NCBI GenBank assembly: GCA_044238145.1
Contig: JBIIDT010000008.1
Span: 4,157 to 68,156, forward strand
DNA: 64,000 bases
Source: QWPN01 sp044238145
Lineage (GTDB): Bacteria; Planctomycetota; Planctomycetia; Pirellulales; UBA1268
Reading direction: 5' to 3'
Positions 17,470-27,039 of the stretch are shown piece by piece. The notes below the pieces were generated by a model. The model was not told the origin of the DNA and did not search any database. It saw only the letters and a program-made list of their open reading frames with translations. The translations under genes and the position numbers were made by a program. Each line of letters starts with the position of its first letter. Positions within the stretch are counted from its first letter, which is position 1.

Positions 17470-20400
17470 ATGACGCGTCTTCCCAGCCTCCCGCCCCGCC
17501 AGGGCCTCTACGATCCCGCCAACGAGCACGACGCCTGCGGCGTGGGCTTCGTCGTGAACATGCACGGCGTGCGGAGCCACGACATCGTCCGCAAGGGGCT
17601 CGAGGTGCTCGAGAACCTGACGCACCGCGGGGCCTGCGGCTGCGACCCGCTTACGGGCGACGGCGCCGGCATCCTGATCCAGACGCCGCACGAGTTCTTT
17701 ACGGCGGCCGCCCCCAAGGCGGGCATCCGCCTGCCGCCGGCGGGCGACTGGGCTGTGGGGAACGTGTTCCTGCCGCCCTCGGAGGGGGACCGCGAGACGG
17801 CCGAGCAGTTCTTCGAGCAGGTGGTCCGCGAGGAGGGGCTGGAGTTCCTCGGCTGGCGAACCGTGCCCACGGACAACCGCTCGATCGGCGGCACGGCCCG
17901 CGAGGTGGAGCCCGTCGTCCGCCAGGCGTTCGTCGGCCGCGGCAAGCAGGTGGCCCGCGACCACTTCGAGTGGAAGCTGTTCGTCGCCCGGAAGCGGTTC
18001 GGCATCGAACTCGGCCGCTTCGGCCTCATCGAGCAGGCGTTCTGCTACGTCTGCTCGCTCTCGTCGAAGACCATGATCTACAAGGGGCTGCTGCTCGCCG
18101 ACCAGGTGAGCAAGTACTACCCCGACCTCTCCGACCCGGCGATGAAGTCGGCGCTGGCGCTGGTCCACCAGCGGTACAGCACCAACACCTTCCCCACCTG
18201 GGACCTCGCCCACCCTTTCCGCTACCTCGCCCACAACGGCGAGATCAACACCGTTCGCGGCAACATCAACTGGATGCACGCCCGCGAGAGCATGCTCGCC
18301 CATCCCGTGCTCGGTCCCGATCTCGAGAAGATCAAGCCGGTGATCCGCGAGGGGGGCAGCGACTCCGCCACGCTCGACAACGTGCTGGAGCTGCTCGTGC
18401 TCGCCGGCCGGCCGCTGGAGGAGGCGGTGAGCATGCTCGTCCCCGAGCCGTGGAGCGGGCACGAGAGCATGGCCGACGACCTCAAGGCCTACTACGAGTT
18501 CCAGGCCTGCCTGATGGAACCCTGGGACGGCCCCGCGGCGCTGGCCTTCACCGACGGCGTGCGGATCGGCGCCACGCTCGACCGCAACGGCCTGCGGCCG
18601 GGCCGCTGGTGGCAGATGAAGGACGGCCTCGTGGTGATGGCCAGCGAGGCGGGCGTGCTCCAGCTCCCGGCGGGCGAGGTGGTCCGCAAGGGCCGGCTGC
18701 GGCCGGGGCGGATGTTCCTCGTCGACACCAAGGAGGGGCGGATCGTCGAGGACGACGAGATCAAGCGGCGGCTGGCCACCGCCCAGCCCTGGCGGGAGTG
18801 GGTGGCGTCCAACCAGGTCCGCCTCGACGCCCTGCCCGAGGCGGATGCGGCCGCCGAACTGGTGAAGAACCGGGCCGTCGAGCCGAGCGAACTGCCCCCG
18901 AGCGGGAAGGCTGATGCCCATCCCCACGCCCTCGACCCCTGGCGGGCCGCCGGCGTGGCGGGCGAGGCGTCGAGCCTCGTGGAGCTGCAGCGGGCCTTCG
19001 GCTTCACGCTCGAGGACCTCAAGGTGATCCTCGCGCCCATGGCCACCGACGGCGCCGAGCCGATCGGCTCGATGGGCAACGACACGCCGCTGGCGGTGCT
19101 CTCCGACCGGCCGCAGCTCCTCGCCAACTACTTCAAGCAGCTCTTCGCCCAGGTGACCAACCCGCCGCTCGACGCCATCCGCGAGGAGATCATCACCTCG
19201 ATGATCACCACGATCGGCTGCGAGGGGAACCTGCTCGACACCACGCCCGGCCAGGCCCGGCTGTTGCGGCTCGAGACGCCGGTGATCACCAACGCCGAGT
19301 GTGCCCGGATCAAGTCGCTCGACCGGCCGGGCCTGAAGGCGGCGACGATCTCGCTCCTCTTTCCGGCCGCCGAGGGAGCGGCGGGCATGCGGCGGCGGCT
19401 GGCGGCGATCCGGGCCGAGGCCGCGGCGGCGATCCGCGGCGGCGCCACGATCCTCGTCCTCTCCGACCGCGGCGTGTGCCGTGATCAGGCGGCGGTGCCG
19501 GCGCTCTTGGCGACCGGCGGCGTCCACCACCACCTCGTCCGCGAGGGCACCCGCACCCGGTGCGGCATCGTCGTGGAGACGGGCGAGGCCCGCGAGGTGC
19601 AGCACTTCGCCCTGCTGACGGGCTACGGGGCCGGGGCCGTGAACCCCTACCTGGCGTTCGCGACGATCGACCAGATGCAGGCCGAGCGGATCATCGCCGG
19701 CGACTACCCCCGCGAGAAGCTCCACAAGAACTTCGTCAAGGCGGCGACGAAGGGGCTCCTGAAGGTGATGAGCAAGATGGGCATCTCCACGCAGCAGAGC
19801 TACCGCGGCGCCCAGATCTTCGAGGCGGTGGGCCTCGACCAGGCCCTCGTCGACGAGTTCTTCGCGCGGACGCCGAGCCGGATCGGTGGCATCGGCCTCG
19901 AGGGCGTGGCCGACGAGTCGCTGCGCCGGCACGAGCACGCCTGGCCGCGGACGAACGTGCCGCAGACGCTCGAGCTCGACGTCGGCGGCCGCTACGCGTG
20001 GCGGCGGAAGGGAGAGGCCCACGTGCTCGCCCCGGACGTCGTCGCCTCGCTGCAGCGGGCCACGCAGATCAACAGCCGGGCGGAGTTCCAGAAGTACCAG
20101 AAGCTCATCGACGAGCAGCAGACGAAGCTGCTCACGCTCCGCGGCCTGCTCGACTTCAAGTGGGCCGACGCGGCGATTCCGCTCGGCGAGGTGGAGCCGG
20201 CCAAGGAGATCGTGAAGCGGTTCGCCACCGGGGCGATGTCCTACGGCTCGATCTCCAAGGAGGCCCACGAGACGCTCGCCGTCGCCATGAACCGCCTCGG
20301 CGGCTGGAGCAACACGGGCGAGGGGGGCGAGGACCCGGTGCGATACGAGCCCGACCCCTCCGGCGACAGCAAGAACTCGAAGATCAAGCAGGTGGCCAGC

Positions 20401-22140
20401 GGCCGGTTCGGCGTGACGAGCCTGTACCTCGTCAACGCCAAGGAGCTGCAGATCAAGATGGCCCAGGGGGCGAAGCCCGGCGAAGGCGGGCAGCTGCCCG
20501 GCCACAAGGTGGACCGCGAGATCGCCCGCATCCGCCACAGCACGCCGGGCGTGGGGCTCATCTCCCCGCCGCCGCACCACGACATCTACTCGATCGAGGA
20601 CCTCGCCCAGCTGATCCACGACCTGAAGAACGCCAACCACCACGCCCGGATCAGCGTCAAGCTCGTGGCGGAGGTGGGCGTGGGCACGGTGGCGGCGGGC
20701 GTGTCGAAGGGCAAGGCCGACGTGGTCCTGATCTCGGGCCACGACGGCGGCACGGGCGCGAGTCCGCAGACCTCGATCATGCACGCCGGCCTGCCCTGGG
20801 AGCTCGGCCTGGCCGAGGCCCACCAGGTGCTCGTCATGAACGACCTCCGCGGCCGGATCGTCGTCCAGACCGACGGCATGATCCGCACCGCCAAGGACGT
20901 GGCGATCGCGACGCTGCTCGGGGCCGAGGAGTACGGCATCGCCACGGCCTCGCTCGTGGTGATGGGCTGCATCATGATGCGGAAGTGCCACCTCAACACC
21001 TGTCCGGTGGGCATCGCCACCCAGGATCCGGAGCTGCGGAAGAAGTTCACCGGCCAGCCGGAGCACGTCGTCAACTTCTTCTTCATGCTCGCCGAGGAAC
21101 TTCGCGAGCTGATGGCGAAGCTCGGCTTCCGCACGATCGCCGAGATGGTCGGCCGCGTGGATCGGCTCGACGCCCGCGCGGCGATCGCCCACTGGAAGGC
21201 CAAGGGGCTCGACTTCTCGACGATCCTCCATAAGCCAGAGGTTCCGGCCCGTGTGAAGACCCACTGCGAGGACGTCCAGGACCATGGCATCGAGCGGTCG
21301 CTCGACATGACCACGCTCCTCGACCGCTGCCGGCCGGCCCTGGAGCGGGGCGAGCCGGTGCGGCTCGAGCTGCCGATCCGCAACATCAACCGCACCGTGG
21401 GCACCGTCCTGTCGAGCGAGGTGACCCGGCGGCACGGGGCCAAGGGCCTGCCCGACGGCACGATCCGCATCCACTTCCGCGGCTCGGCCGGCCAGAGCCT
21501 GATGGCCTTCGGCGTGCCGGGCGTGGAGGTGACGGTCGAGGGCGACGTCAACGACTACTGCGGCAAGGGCCTGTCGGGCGGCCGCGTGATCGTGAAGCCC
21601 GACCGCACGGCGCCGTTCAAGGCGGAGGACAACGTGATCGCCGGCAACGTCGTGGCCTACGGGGCCACCAGCGGCGAGATCTTCATCCGCGGCATCTGCG
21701 GCGAGCGGTTCCTGGTGCGGAACTCGGGCGTCGAGGCGGTGGTCGAGGGCACCGGCGACCACGGCTGCGAGTACATGACCGGCGGCCGGGCGGTGGTGCT
21801 CGGCGAGACGGGACGCAACTTCGCCGCCGGCATGAGCGGCGGCATCGCCTACGTGTGGGACGCGGGCGGCGGCTTCCGGCAGAAGGTGAACACGGAGATG
21901 GTGGCGATCGAGGAGCTCGACGATTCGGACCTCGACTACGTCAAGGGCCGGATCGAGCGGCACGTGGCCCACACGGGGAGCACCCGCGGCCAGGCGATCC
22001 TCGCCGCGTGGCCGAGCGAGCAGAAGCGGTTCGTGAAGGTCATGCCCACCGACTACAAGCGGGCCCTCGACGAGTTGCGGAAGCTCGCGGCCCAGGATCA
22101 GCAGGCAGCCAAGCAGGCGGAGGTGAAGGTCAATGGGTGA
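17470..22140 (+). CDS. gltB: Glutamate synthase, large (alpha) subunit
   Basis: About 1556 residues. It catalyses transfer of the glutamine amide to 2-oxoglutarate, making two glutamates. The N-terminal class II amidotransferase domain begins with Cys in HDACGVGFV (about residue 22) after a short propeptide. The FMN-binding synthase domain carries the [3Fe-4S] cysteines C1167, C1173 and C1178 (CIMMRKCHLNTC). The C-terminal GXGXG beta-helix domain has GEIFIRGICGERF and GGIAYVWD. The frame stays open upstream to 16960, but ATG 17470 gives the normal N-terminus. Its last 8 bases overlap gltD. Confidence 0.97.
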   Translation: MTRLPSLPPRQGLYDPANEHDACGVGFVVNMHGVRSHDIVRKGLEVLENLTHRGACGCDPLTGDGAGILIQTPHEFFTAAAPKAGIRLPPAGDWAVGNVFLPPSEGDRETAEQFFEQVVREEGLEFLGWRTVPTDNRSIGGTAREVEPVVRQAFVGRGKQVARDHFEWKLFVARKRFGIELGRFGLIEQAFCYVCSLSSKTMIYKGLLLADQVSKYYPDLSDPAMKSALALVHQRYSTNTFPTWDLAHPFRYLAHNGEINTVRGNINWMHARESMLAHPVLGPDLEKIKPVIREGGSDSATLDNVLELLVLAGRPLEEAVSMLVPEPWSGHESMADDLKAYYEFQACLMEPWDGPAALAFTDGVRIGATLDRNGLRPGRWWQMKDGLVVMASEAGVLQLPAGEVVRKGRLRPGRMFLVDTKEGRIVEDDEIKRRLATAQPWREWVASNQVRLDALPEADAAAELVKNRAVEPSELPPSGKADAHPHALDPWRAAGVAGEASSLVELQRAFGFTLEDLKVILAPMATDGAEPIGSMGNDTPLAVLSDRPQLLANYFKQLFAQVTNPPLDAIREEIITSMITTIGCEGNLLDTTPGQARLLRLETPVITNAECARIKSLDRPGLKAATISLLFPAAEGAAGMRRRLAAIRAEAAAAIRGGATILVLSDRGVCRDQAAVPALLATGGVHHHLVREGTRTRCGIVVETGEAREVQHFALLTGYGAGAVNPYLAFATIDQMQAERIIAGDYPREKLHKNFVKAATKGLLKVMSKMGISTQQSYRGAQIFEAVGLDQALVDEFFARTPSRIGGIGLEGVADESLRRHEHAWPRTNVPQTLELDVGGRYAWRRKGEAHVLAPDVVASLQRATQINSRAEFQKYQKLIDEQQTKLLTLRGLLDFKWADAAIPLGEVEPAKEIVKRFATGAMSYGSISKEAHETLAVAMNRLGGWSNTGEGGEDPVRYEPDPSGDSKNSKIKQVASGRFGVTSLYLVNAKELQIKMAQGAKPGEGGQLPGHKVDREIARIRHSTPGVGLISPPPHHDIYSIEDLAQLIHDLKNANHHARISVKLVAEVGVGTVAAGVSKGKADVVLISGHDGGTGASPQTSIMHAGLPWELGLAEAHQVLVMNDLRGRIVVQTDGMIRTAKDVAIATLLGAEEYGIATASLVVMGCIMMRKCHLNTCPVGIATQDPELRKKFTGQPEHVVNFFFMLAEELRELMAKLGFRTIAEMVGRVDRLDARAAIAHWKAKGLDFSTILHKPEVPARVKTHCEDVQDHGIERSLDMTTLLDRCRPALERGEPVRLELPIRNINRTVGTVLSSEVTRRHGAKGLPDGTIRIHFRGSAGQSLMAFGVPGVEVTVEGDVNDYCGKGLSGGRVIVKPDRTAPFKAEDNVIAGNVVAYGATSGEIFIRGICGERFLVRNSGVEAVVEGTGDHGCEYMTGGRAVVLGETGRNFAAGMSGGIAYVWDAGGGFRQKVNTEMVAIEELDDSDLDYVKGRIERHVAHTGSTRGQAILAAWPSEQKRFVKVMPTDYKRALDELRKLAAQDQQAAKQAEVKVNG

Positions 22141-23629
22141 TCCACGCGGATTCATGAAGCATGAGCGGAAGGTGTCGGGCTACGCCCCGGTGCCGGAGCG
22201 GCTCACGCACTACAAGGAGTTCCTCACGATCCTCTCCCCCGAGGAGGTGCAGACGCAGGGGGCCCGCTGCATGGACTGCGGAGTGCCCTTCTGCCACACC
22301 GGCTGCCCGCTGGGGAACATCATCCCCGACTTCAACGACCTCGTGTTCCGCCGCCAGTGGCACGAGGCGAGCCAGCGGCTCCATGCCACCAACAACTTCC
22401 CCGAGTTCACCGGCCGCGTCTGCCCGGCGCCCTGCGAGGCCGCCTGCGTGCTCGGCATCAACGAGGATCCCGTCGCCATCAAGCAGATCGAGATGACGAT
22501 CGCCGACCGGGCCTGGGACGAGGGCTGGGTGGTGCCCGAGGCCCCGAACGTCCGCTCGGGCAAGCGGGTGGCCGTGGTGGGCAGCGGGCCCGCGGGCCTG
22601 GCCTGCGCCCAGCAGCTCAACCGCGCCGGTCACCACGTCACGCTCTTCGAGCGGGCCGACCGGCCCGGCGGGCTCTTGATGTACGGCATTCCCGACTTCA
22701 AGCTCGAGAAGTGGCGGATCTGGCGGCGGATCGAGCAGATGCGCGAGGAGGGCGTGGAGTTTCGTTGCGGCGTCAACGTGGGGTCTGACATCCGCACGCA
22801 GTCGCTGGCCGAGGAGTACGACGCCGTGGTCCTGACCGGCGGCGCCACGCTCGGCCGCGACCTGCCGATCCCGGGCCGCGAGTTGGCGGGCGTGCACTAC
22901 GCGATGGAGTTCCTGCCGCAGCAGAACAAGAAGAATGCCGGCGACGAGGTGCCCGGGCAGATCCATGCCGCGGGCAAGGACGTGATCGTGATCGGCGGCG
23001 GCGACACCGGCAGCGACTGTACCGGCACGAGCAACCGCCACGGCTGCAAGAGCCTGACGCAATTCGAGCTGCTGCCGCAGCCGCCGGACCTGGGCAAGTA
23101 TCCGCGGCGGTCGGAGCGGCCGGCGGGCAGCCCGTGGCCGCTGTGGACGCAGATGCTGCGGACGAGCTCGTCGCACGAGGAGGGCTGCCGCCGCGAGTTC
23201 GGCATCCTCACGAAGGAGTTCCTCGGCGACGACCAAGGCCGGCTCCGAGGCCTGAAGACCGTCCGCATCGAGTGGTACACCGACGCCGCGTCGGGGCAGC
23301 AGAAGTTCAAGGAGCTCCCGGGTACCGAGCAGGAATGGCCGTGCCAGCTCGCACTTCTGGCCATGGGCTTCGTGGGACCGGAGAAGCACGGCCCGATCGC
23401 CGACCTCGGCCTGGAACTCGACTCGCGGGGCAACGTGAAGGCGGGAGCCGACTACATGACGAGCCGGGAGGGCGTGTTCGCCGCGGGCGACATGCGCCGC
23501 GGCCAGTCGCTCGTCGTGTGGGCGATCCACGAGGGCCGGGAGTGTGCCCGGTCGGTCGACCTGTGGCTGATGGGGCAGACGAACCTGCCGAGCACCGCCG
23601 CGGGTGAGTTCGCCGTCCACGCCGCGTGA
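22133..23629 (+). CDS. gltD: Glutamate synthase, small (beta) subunit
   Basis: A 498-residue FAD- and Fe-S-dependent NADPH oxidoreductase that supplies electrons to GltB. The N-terminal cysteines for two [4Fe-4S] clusters are visible: CMDCGVPFCHTGCPL (about 44-58) and CPAPCEAACVLG (about 98-109). The FAD motif VVGSGPAGLACAQ lies near 149, and the NADPH motif VIGGGDTGSDC lies near 286. It overlaps the end of gltB by 8 bases, so the two are translationally coupled. A long inverted repeat starts 31 bases after its stop. Confidence 0.96.
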   Translation: MGDPRGFMKHERKVSGYAPVPERLTHYKEFLTILSPEEVQTQGARCMDCGVPFCHTGCPLGNIIPDFNDLVFRRQWHEASQRLHATNNFPEFTGRVCPAPCEAACVLGINEDPVAIKQIEMTIADRAWDEGWVVPEAPNVRSGKRVAVVGSGPAGLACAQQLNRAGHHVTLFERADRPGGLLMYGIPDFKLEKWRIWRRIEQMREEGVEFRCGVNVGSDIRTQSLAEEYDAVVLTGGATLGRDLPIPGRELAGVHYAMEFLPQQNKKNAGDEVPGQIHAAGKDVIVIGGGDTGSDCTGTSNRHGCKSLTQFELLPQPPDLGKYPRRSERPAGSPWPLWTQMLRTSSSHEEGCRREFGILTKEFLGDDQGRLRGLKTVRIEWYTDAASGQQKFKELPGTEQEWPCQLALLAMGFVGPEKHGPIADLGLELDSRGNVKAGADYMTSREGVFAAGDMRRGQSLVVWAIHEGRECARSVDLWLMGQTNLPSTAAGEFAVHAA

Positions 23630-23660
23630 GCGGTCGGCGCTTGCATGCGTGCCGTGGGTC

Positions 23661-23792
23661 GGGGGTGCCCATCCCACGGCTCCGGACGTTCGCTGCGGCC
23701 CTCCGGGCCTTCGCTTACTGCATGTCCGCGGCGCTCCGGCATCCATGCCTCCGCTTGCTCCCATAGCCCGGAGCCATGGGAGCGGCACCCCC
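23661..23792. repeat. Long inverted-repeat element, copy B1
   Basis: Outer arms (about 23661-23684 and 23768-23792) pair over some 20 positions. The inside contains smaller hairpins (GGCC-CTCC-GGCC near 23697; GGCAT-CC-ATGCC near 23738). The roughly 90-bp core from CCGGACGTTCGC to CCCATAGCCCGG matches the copy at 58728-58860, with about 13 mismatches by eye. The outer arms differ in sequence but still pair. It fills the gap between gltD and the convergent protease gene. Confidence 0.75.
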
Positions 23793-23836
23793 TCCCGAAC
23801 GCTACGCGACGAAGGACAGGGAGTTTTGGACCGTGT

Positions 23837-25162
23837 TCACGGCGGCACCACGTCCACCGTGTAGCTGCCGCTGGTGTCGGCGAGGTCGCCGGGGGCCTCG
23901 TTGACCTTGAGGTACAGCGGGCCGGCGGCCGCGGCGGTGATCTCCGCGGCGGCGCCCGACCCGAGGACGACAAAGCCGGCCGTGCCATCCTCCCGCTCGA
24001 CCCACTGGGCGGCGAGCAGGCGGCCGACCGGATGGCCGCGGTACCAGCGGAGCGAGATCCCGTCGGCCTCGCTCTCGATCGGCGTCGCGGCGGCGCCCGC
24101 TTGGGCCGGCACCTCGCCGAGCCGCACGCGGCCGTGGGCCGTGATCCGACACCGTCCGCCCGCCGCCAGCGCCATGCCCGTGTTCTGCCAGCCGCGGCCG
24201 GCGGCCACCGTGCCCCGCGTCGGCACGACGAGCGGCCGGCCCGGCGACCAGTCGATCCTCATCCGCGCGAAGTCCCAGCCGTAGTCGATCTCCGTCGTGA
24301 ACGCGGCGAATTCGCGGGCGGCGACCGCCGCGTTCCAGCCCGGCTGGGCCGCGAGCCGGGCGTTGAAGTCCTCGTCGAGCAGGCCACGCTCGGCGGCGGT
24401 GAATGATGGGGCGAGGGCCGGATGCCGCGCGAGCAGGGCGACCGCCGCCCAGTTCGAGGCATAGGTGGAGATGTCGCGATGGTCGCCGGTGGGGACGGCC
24501 ATCACGGCGGACAGCGTCGGCGGCCGCCTGTCGGCCGCGAGCCGGCGGAGCGTCTCGATGCGGCCCAGTTGCTCGACGTCGGACTTCCGCACGGGAAGCG
24601 GGGTGGGCACAAACCTCTCGACGCCCCGCGCATCGCGTTCCAGCCGATGGGTCGCGAGGAACTCCGCGATGCCCTCGGTGTACCACTCCGGGGTGTCGAG
24701 GCCGCGAACCGTGAGCGTGAAGGCGTGCACCCCCTCGTGAAGGAGCAGGTGCCGCCGGTAGGCCGGGTTCGACTGGTCCATAAGCCAGAATCGGTTCCGG
24801 TCGCAGAAGCCATGCGGGAACTCGGGGATGGTCGCGGGGAGGAGCCCGGCCGCGCGGAACCGCTCGCGGTCGACGACGAGACAGCCGAACGCCCGCCAGT
24901 CGCGGATCGTGGCGGGGTCGATGCCGTAGTGGCCGCACCAGACGACGACGGCCTCGTCGAAGATCCGCGGCAGGTCGTCCACTCCGTCGTCGGCCCGCGG
25001 CGGCCGGTCGGTGGCAAGCACCAGGTGCTGCGACTCGATCACCCGCAGGCCCGCCCGTCGGGCCGAGGCGGCCAGCGGCGGCACGCTGACGTCGGCCGCC
25101 ACCGCCGGTGCGGCGGCCAGCATCACCAGCCAGGCGGCGAACGTTCTCGTGACCGCGCGCAT
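23837..25162 (-). CDS. Secreted DUF1570-like zinc metalloprotease-fold protein
   Basis: About 441 residues with a signal sequence (to about residue 22). The zinc-protease pattern is HEGVHAFTL followed by WYTEGIAEFLATH about 20 residues later, with His, His and Glu in gluzincin order. The C-terminal 100 residues look like a beta domain (GSGAAAEITAAAAGPLYLKV), perhaps for binding carbohydrate or surfaces. GAAGGAC lies immediately before the ATG at 25162; 25171 is an alternative. Related in layout to the gene at 2261-3475. Substrate unknown. Confidence 0.72.
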   Translation of the reverse strand: MRAVTRTFAAWLVMLAAAPAVAADVSVPPLAASARRAGLRVIESQHLVLATDRPPRADDGVDDLPRIFDEAVVVWCGHYGIDPATIRDWRAFGCLVVDRERFRAAGLLPATIPEFPHGFCDRNRFWLMDQSNPAYRRHLLLHEGVHAFTLTVRGLDTPEWYTEGIAEFLATHRLERDARGVERFVPTPLPVRKSDVEQLGRIETLRRLAADRRPPTLSAVMAVPTGDHRDISTYASNWAAVALLARHPALAPSFTAAERGLLDEDFNARLAAQPGWNAAVAAREFAAFTTEIDYGWDFARMRIDWSPGRPLVVPTRGTVAAGRGWQNTGMALAAGGRCRITAHGRVRLGEVPAQAGAAATPIESEADGISLRWYRGHPVGRLLAAQWVEREDGTAGFVVLGSGAAAEITAAAAGPLYLKVNEAPGDLADTSGSYTVDVVPP

Positions 25163-25316
25163 GTCCTTCATCCTTCCCAGTTCACCCAGGCGGCGCCGGC
25201 CCGGCAAGGCATGCCGGACCGGGTCCCCCCACGTCATCGGCAATCCGCGAGATTCCGATGGCACCTGCGGCCGCGGGGATGCTACAAGCCCCGCCCGAGC
25301 CCGGAGGGCGGCAGAC

Positions 25317-26474
25317 GTGCGGCATCGACGCCGACAATCCGCGATCGCACTGGCGGCCATCGCCTGGCCGACGCTCCTCTTCGCGCAGGCGACCGCGCCG
25401 GCCGATGCGGCGAAGGTCAGTGCCTGGGCCACGGGAGGCGCCACGGCCAACGGCAAGCCGGCCGCCGCGGGCCTCTCCTATTGGCAGGCACCCGCGCTGC
25501 CCGCGGCCGTGGTCCAGGGCGGCACCATTCCGCCCGGCTGGCAGCCGCAGCCGATTCCCTACCAGGGCGTCGGCCCCGACGGGCGGGTGATCACGCAGTA
25601 CTTCGCCCCGACGTACACCTTCACCTACCAGTCGGGTCCGCCGGTGCTCGCGGTGCCGCAGCCATCGGCGGTCAACCGCCGCCAGGTGCCGGTGTATCGC
25701 AGCCCGCAGGCGTACGGGGCCGCACCGTCGCCGTACGCGCCGGCCGTGCCCTACCCGGTGCCGCCGCCGGCCGCCGGCGTGCCGCCGTCCACCGTGACCC
25801 GCTACGCGGCGCCCCCCGCGCCGCCGCCGGCCCCGGCCGGCTGGGGGCCGTCCGCCATGCCGCCACCCGCACCGACCGTCGCCGCTCCGCCGCCCACCGC
25901 GGGCTGGGCCGCCGCCGTGCCCGTCGCCGCGGCCGCCACCGCCGCCGCGCCGCCTCCGACTGCGGCCCTCGCCCCCGTGCCCGCCCCCGCCGATGCGTCG
26001 CCCGTGATGCAGCCCGTCGTCGGCCCCTCGGCGCAAACCGCGGCCGGCATGCAGACCGTCGCCCGACCGAGCCTGTGGCGGGTCGTGGGTGTGCAGGACG
26101 GCGACACGGTGAGCTGTCTCGACGACCTCAACCAGCAGCGGAAGGTCGGCCTGGCCGACATCGACGCTCCAGAAATCGGCCAGGACTACGGCAAGCAGTC
26201 GCGGGAGGCGCTCGCGGGGATGGTCTTCGGCCGGACGGTCGAGGTGTCGAACGTGGCCCTCGACGCGTCGGGCACCCCCACGGCGCGGCTCTTCGCGGGC
26301 GGGGTCGACGTCAGCCGCCAGATGGTGGCCACGGGCAACGCGTGGCAGGATCCGGCTTCGCAGGATCGCTCGTTGGCGACGGAGCAGTCGCAGGCCCGTG
26401 CCGCGCAGCTCGGCCTGTGGGCCTCTCCCTCACCGACGCCGCCGTGGACCTACCGCGGCACGGCCGGTCAGTGA
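25317..26474 (+). CDS. Secreted protein with Pro/Ala-rich region and thermonuclease (SNase-like) domain
   Basis: About 385 residues from GTG 25317, chosen because GGAGGG lies about 8 bases upstream and it gives a clean signal sequence; earlier in-frame codons run antisense to the neighbouring gene. Residues about 60-235 are extremely rich in Pro, Ala and Tyr/Val. Residues about 250-375 have the staphylococcal nuclease-like fold: QDGDTVSC and DIDAPEIGQDYGKQSREAL, with Asp and Glu kept. By eye, the two catalytic arginines (R35 and R87 in the S. aureus enzyme) align with Gly and Thr, so it may bind rather than cleave nucleic acid. Confidence 0.7.
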   Translation: MRHRRRQSAIALAAIAWPTLLFAQATAPADAAKVSAWATGGATANGKPAAAGLSYWQAPALPAAVVQGGTIPPGWQPQPIPYQGVGPDGRVITQYFAPTYTFTYQSGPPVLAVPQPSAVNRRQVPVYRSPQAYGAAPSPYAPAVPYPVPPPAAGVPPSTVTRYAAPPAPPPAPAGWGPSAMPPPAPTVAAPPPTAGWAAAVPVAAAATAAAPPPTAALAPVPAPADASPVMQPVVGPSAQTAAGMQTVARPSLWRVVGVQDGDTVSCLDDLNQQRKVGLADIDAPEIGQDYGKQSREALAGMVFGRTVEVSNVALDASGTPTARLFAGGVDVSRQMVATGNAWQDPASQDRSLATEQSQARAAQLGLWASPSPTPPWTYRGTAGQ

Positions 26475-26517
26475 GCCATCCGGACGAAAGCGGTGGTCTC
26501 CGACCACCGCCTGCCGC

Positions 26518-26796
26518 TCATCGCGGCGCGGGCGTCATCCGCGGCGGCACGTCCCACCGTTCGGCGTCGACGATGCGGGCCAACACCGCGGCCGCGTCGC
26601 AGCCCTGATCGAACGCCGCGTAGACGACGTTCCGGATTTCGGAATCGGAGAGATCGGAGCACGTCTCCCGTCGGATCACGCTGAGCATCGCCGGCTCGTC
26701 GCCCACCCGGTAGGCGCCAGCGAGCCACATGGAAATCGCACCCATGGCCGTGCAGCCGTGAATCGTCGTCGCCCGGTCCTGATCCGTGACCTGCAT
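26518..26796 (-). CDS. Small conserved-looking protein of unknown function
   Basis: A 92-residue soluble acidic protein with a helical C-terminal half (SDSEIRNVVYAAFDQGCDAAAVLARIVDAE). GGAGG lies about 8 bases before its ATG, which supports real translation. It has two Cys pairs' worth of scattered Cys but no metal-binding spacing. Convergent with the thermonuclease-like gene. No family recognised. Confidence 0.5.
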   Translation of the reverse strand: MQVTDQDRATTIHGCTAMGAISMWLAGAYRVGDEPAMLSVIRRETCSDLSDSEIRNVVYAAFDQGCDAAAVLARIVDAERWDVPPRMTPAPR

Positions 26797-27039
26797 GGCA
26801 GCCGCCTCCTGCGTGTGACTTGCCCCCCTGAAACCGAGTCAATCCTACCGGTGCGGTCAAGCGGCGGGTCCGCCTTCCGCCGCCTCGTGCGCCATCGCTG
26901 CACGCTGGCAGTCGCCCATCCCGCCGCGCCGCTTGCCCAGCCCGCCCGGCTTGCCCGGCGGCCGGACGACGGGCCGGGCGCGGGTCGGTTCGACCGTCCG
27001 CGGGCGCGACCGTAGGCTGCGGGCCGGGAGACCGTCGCC

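Noticed and set aside
17287..22155. Very long open frame antisense to gltB
   Set aside because: It is an effect of high GC at third codon positions. Its translation is His/Arg/Leu-rich without any recognisable motif, while the plus strand encodes an intact GltB.
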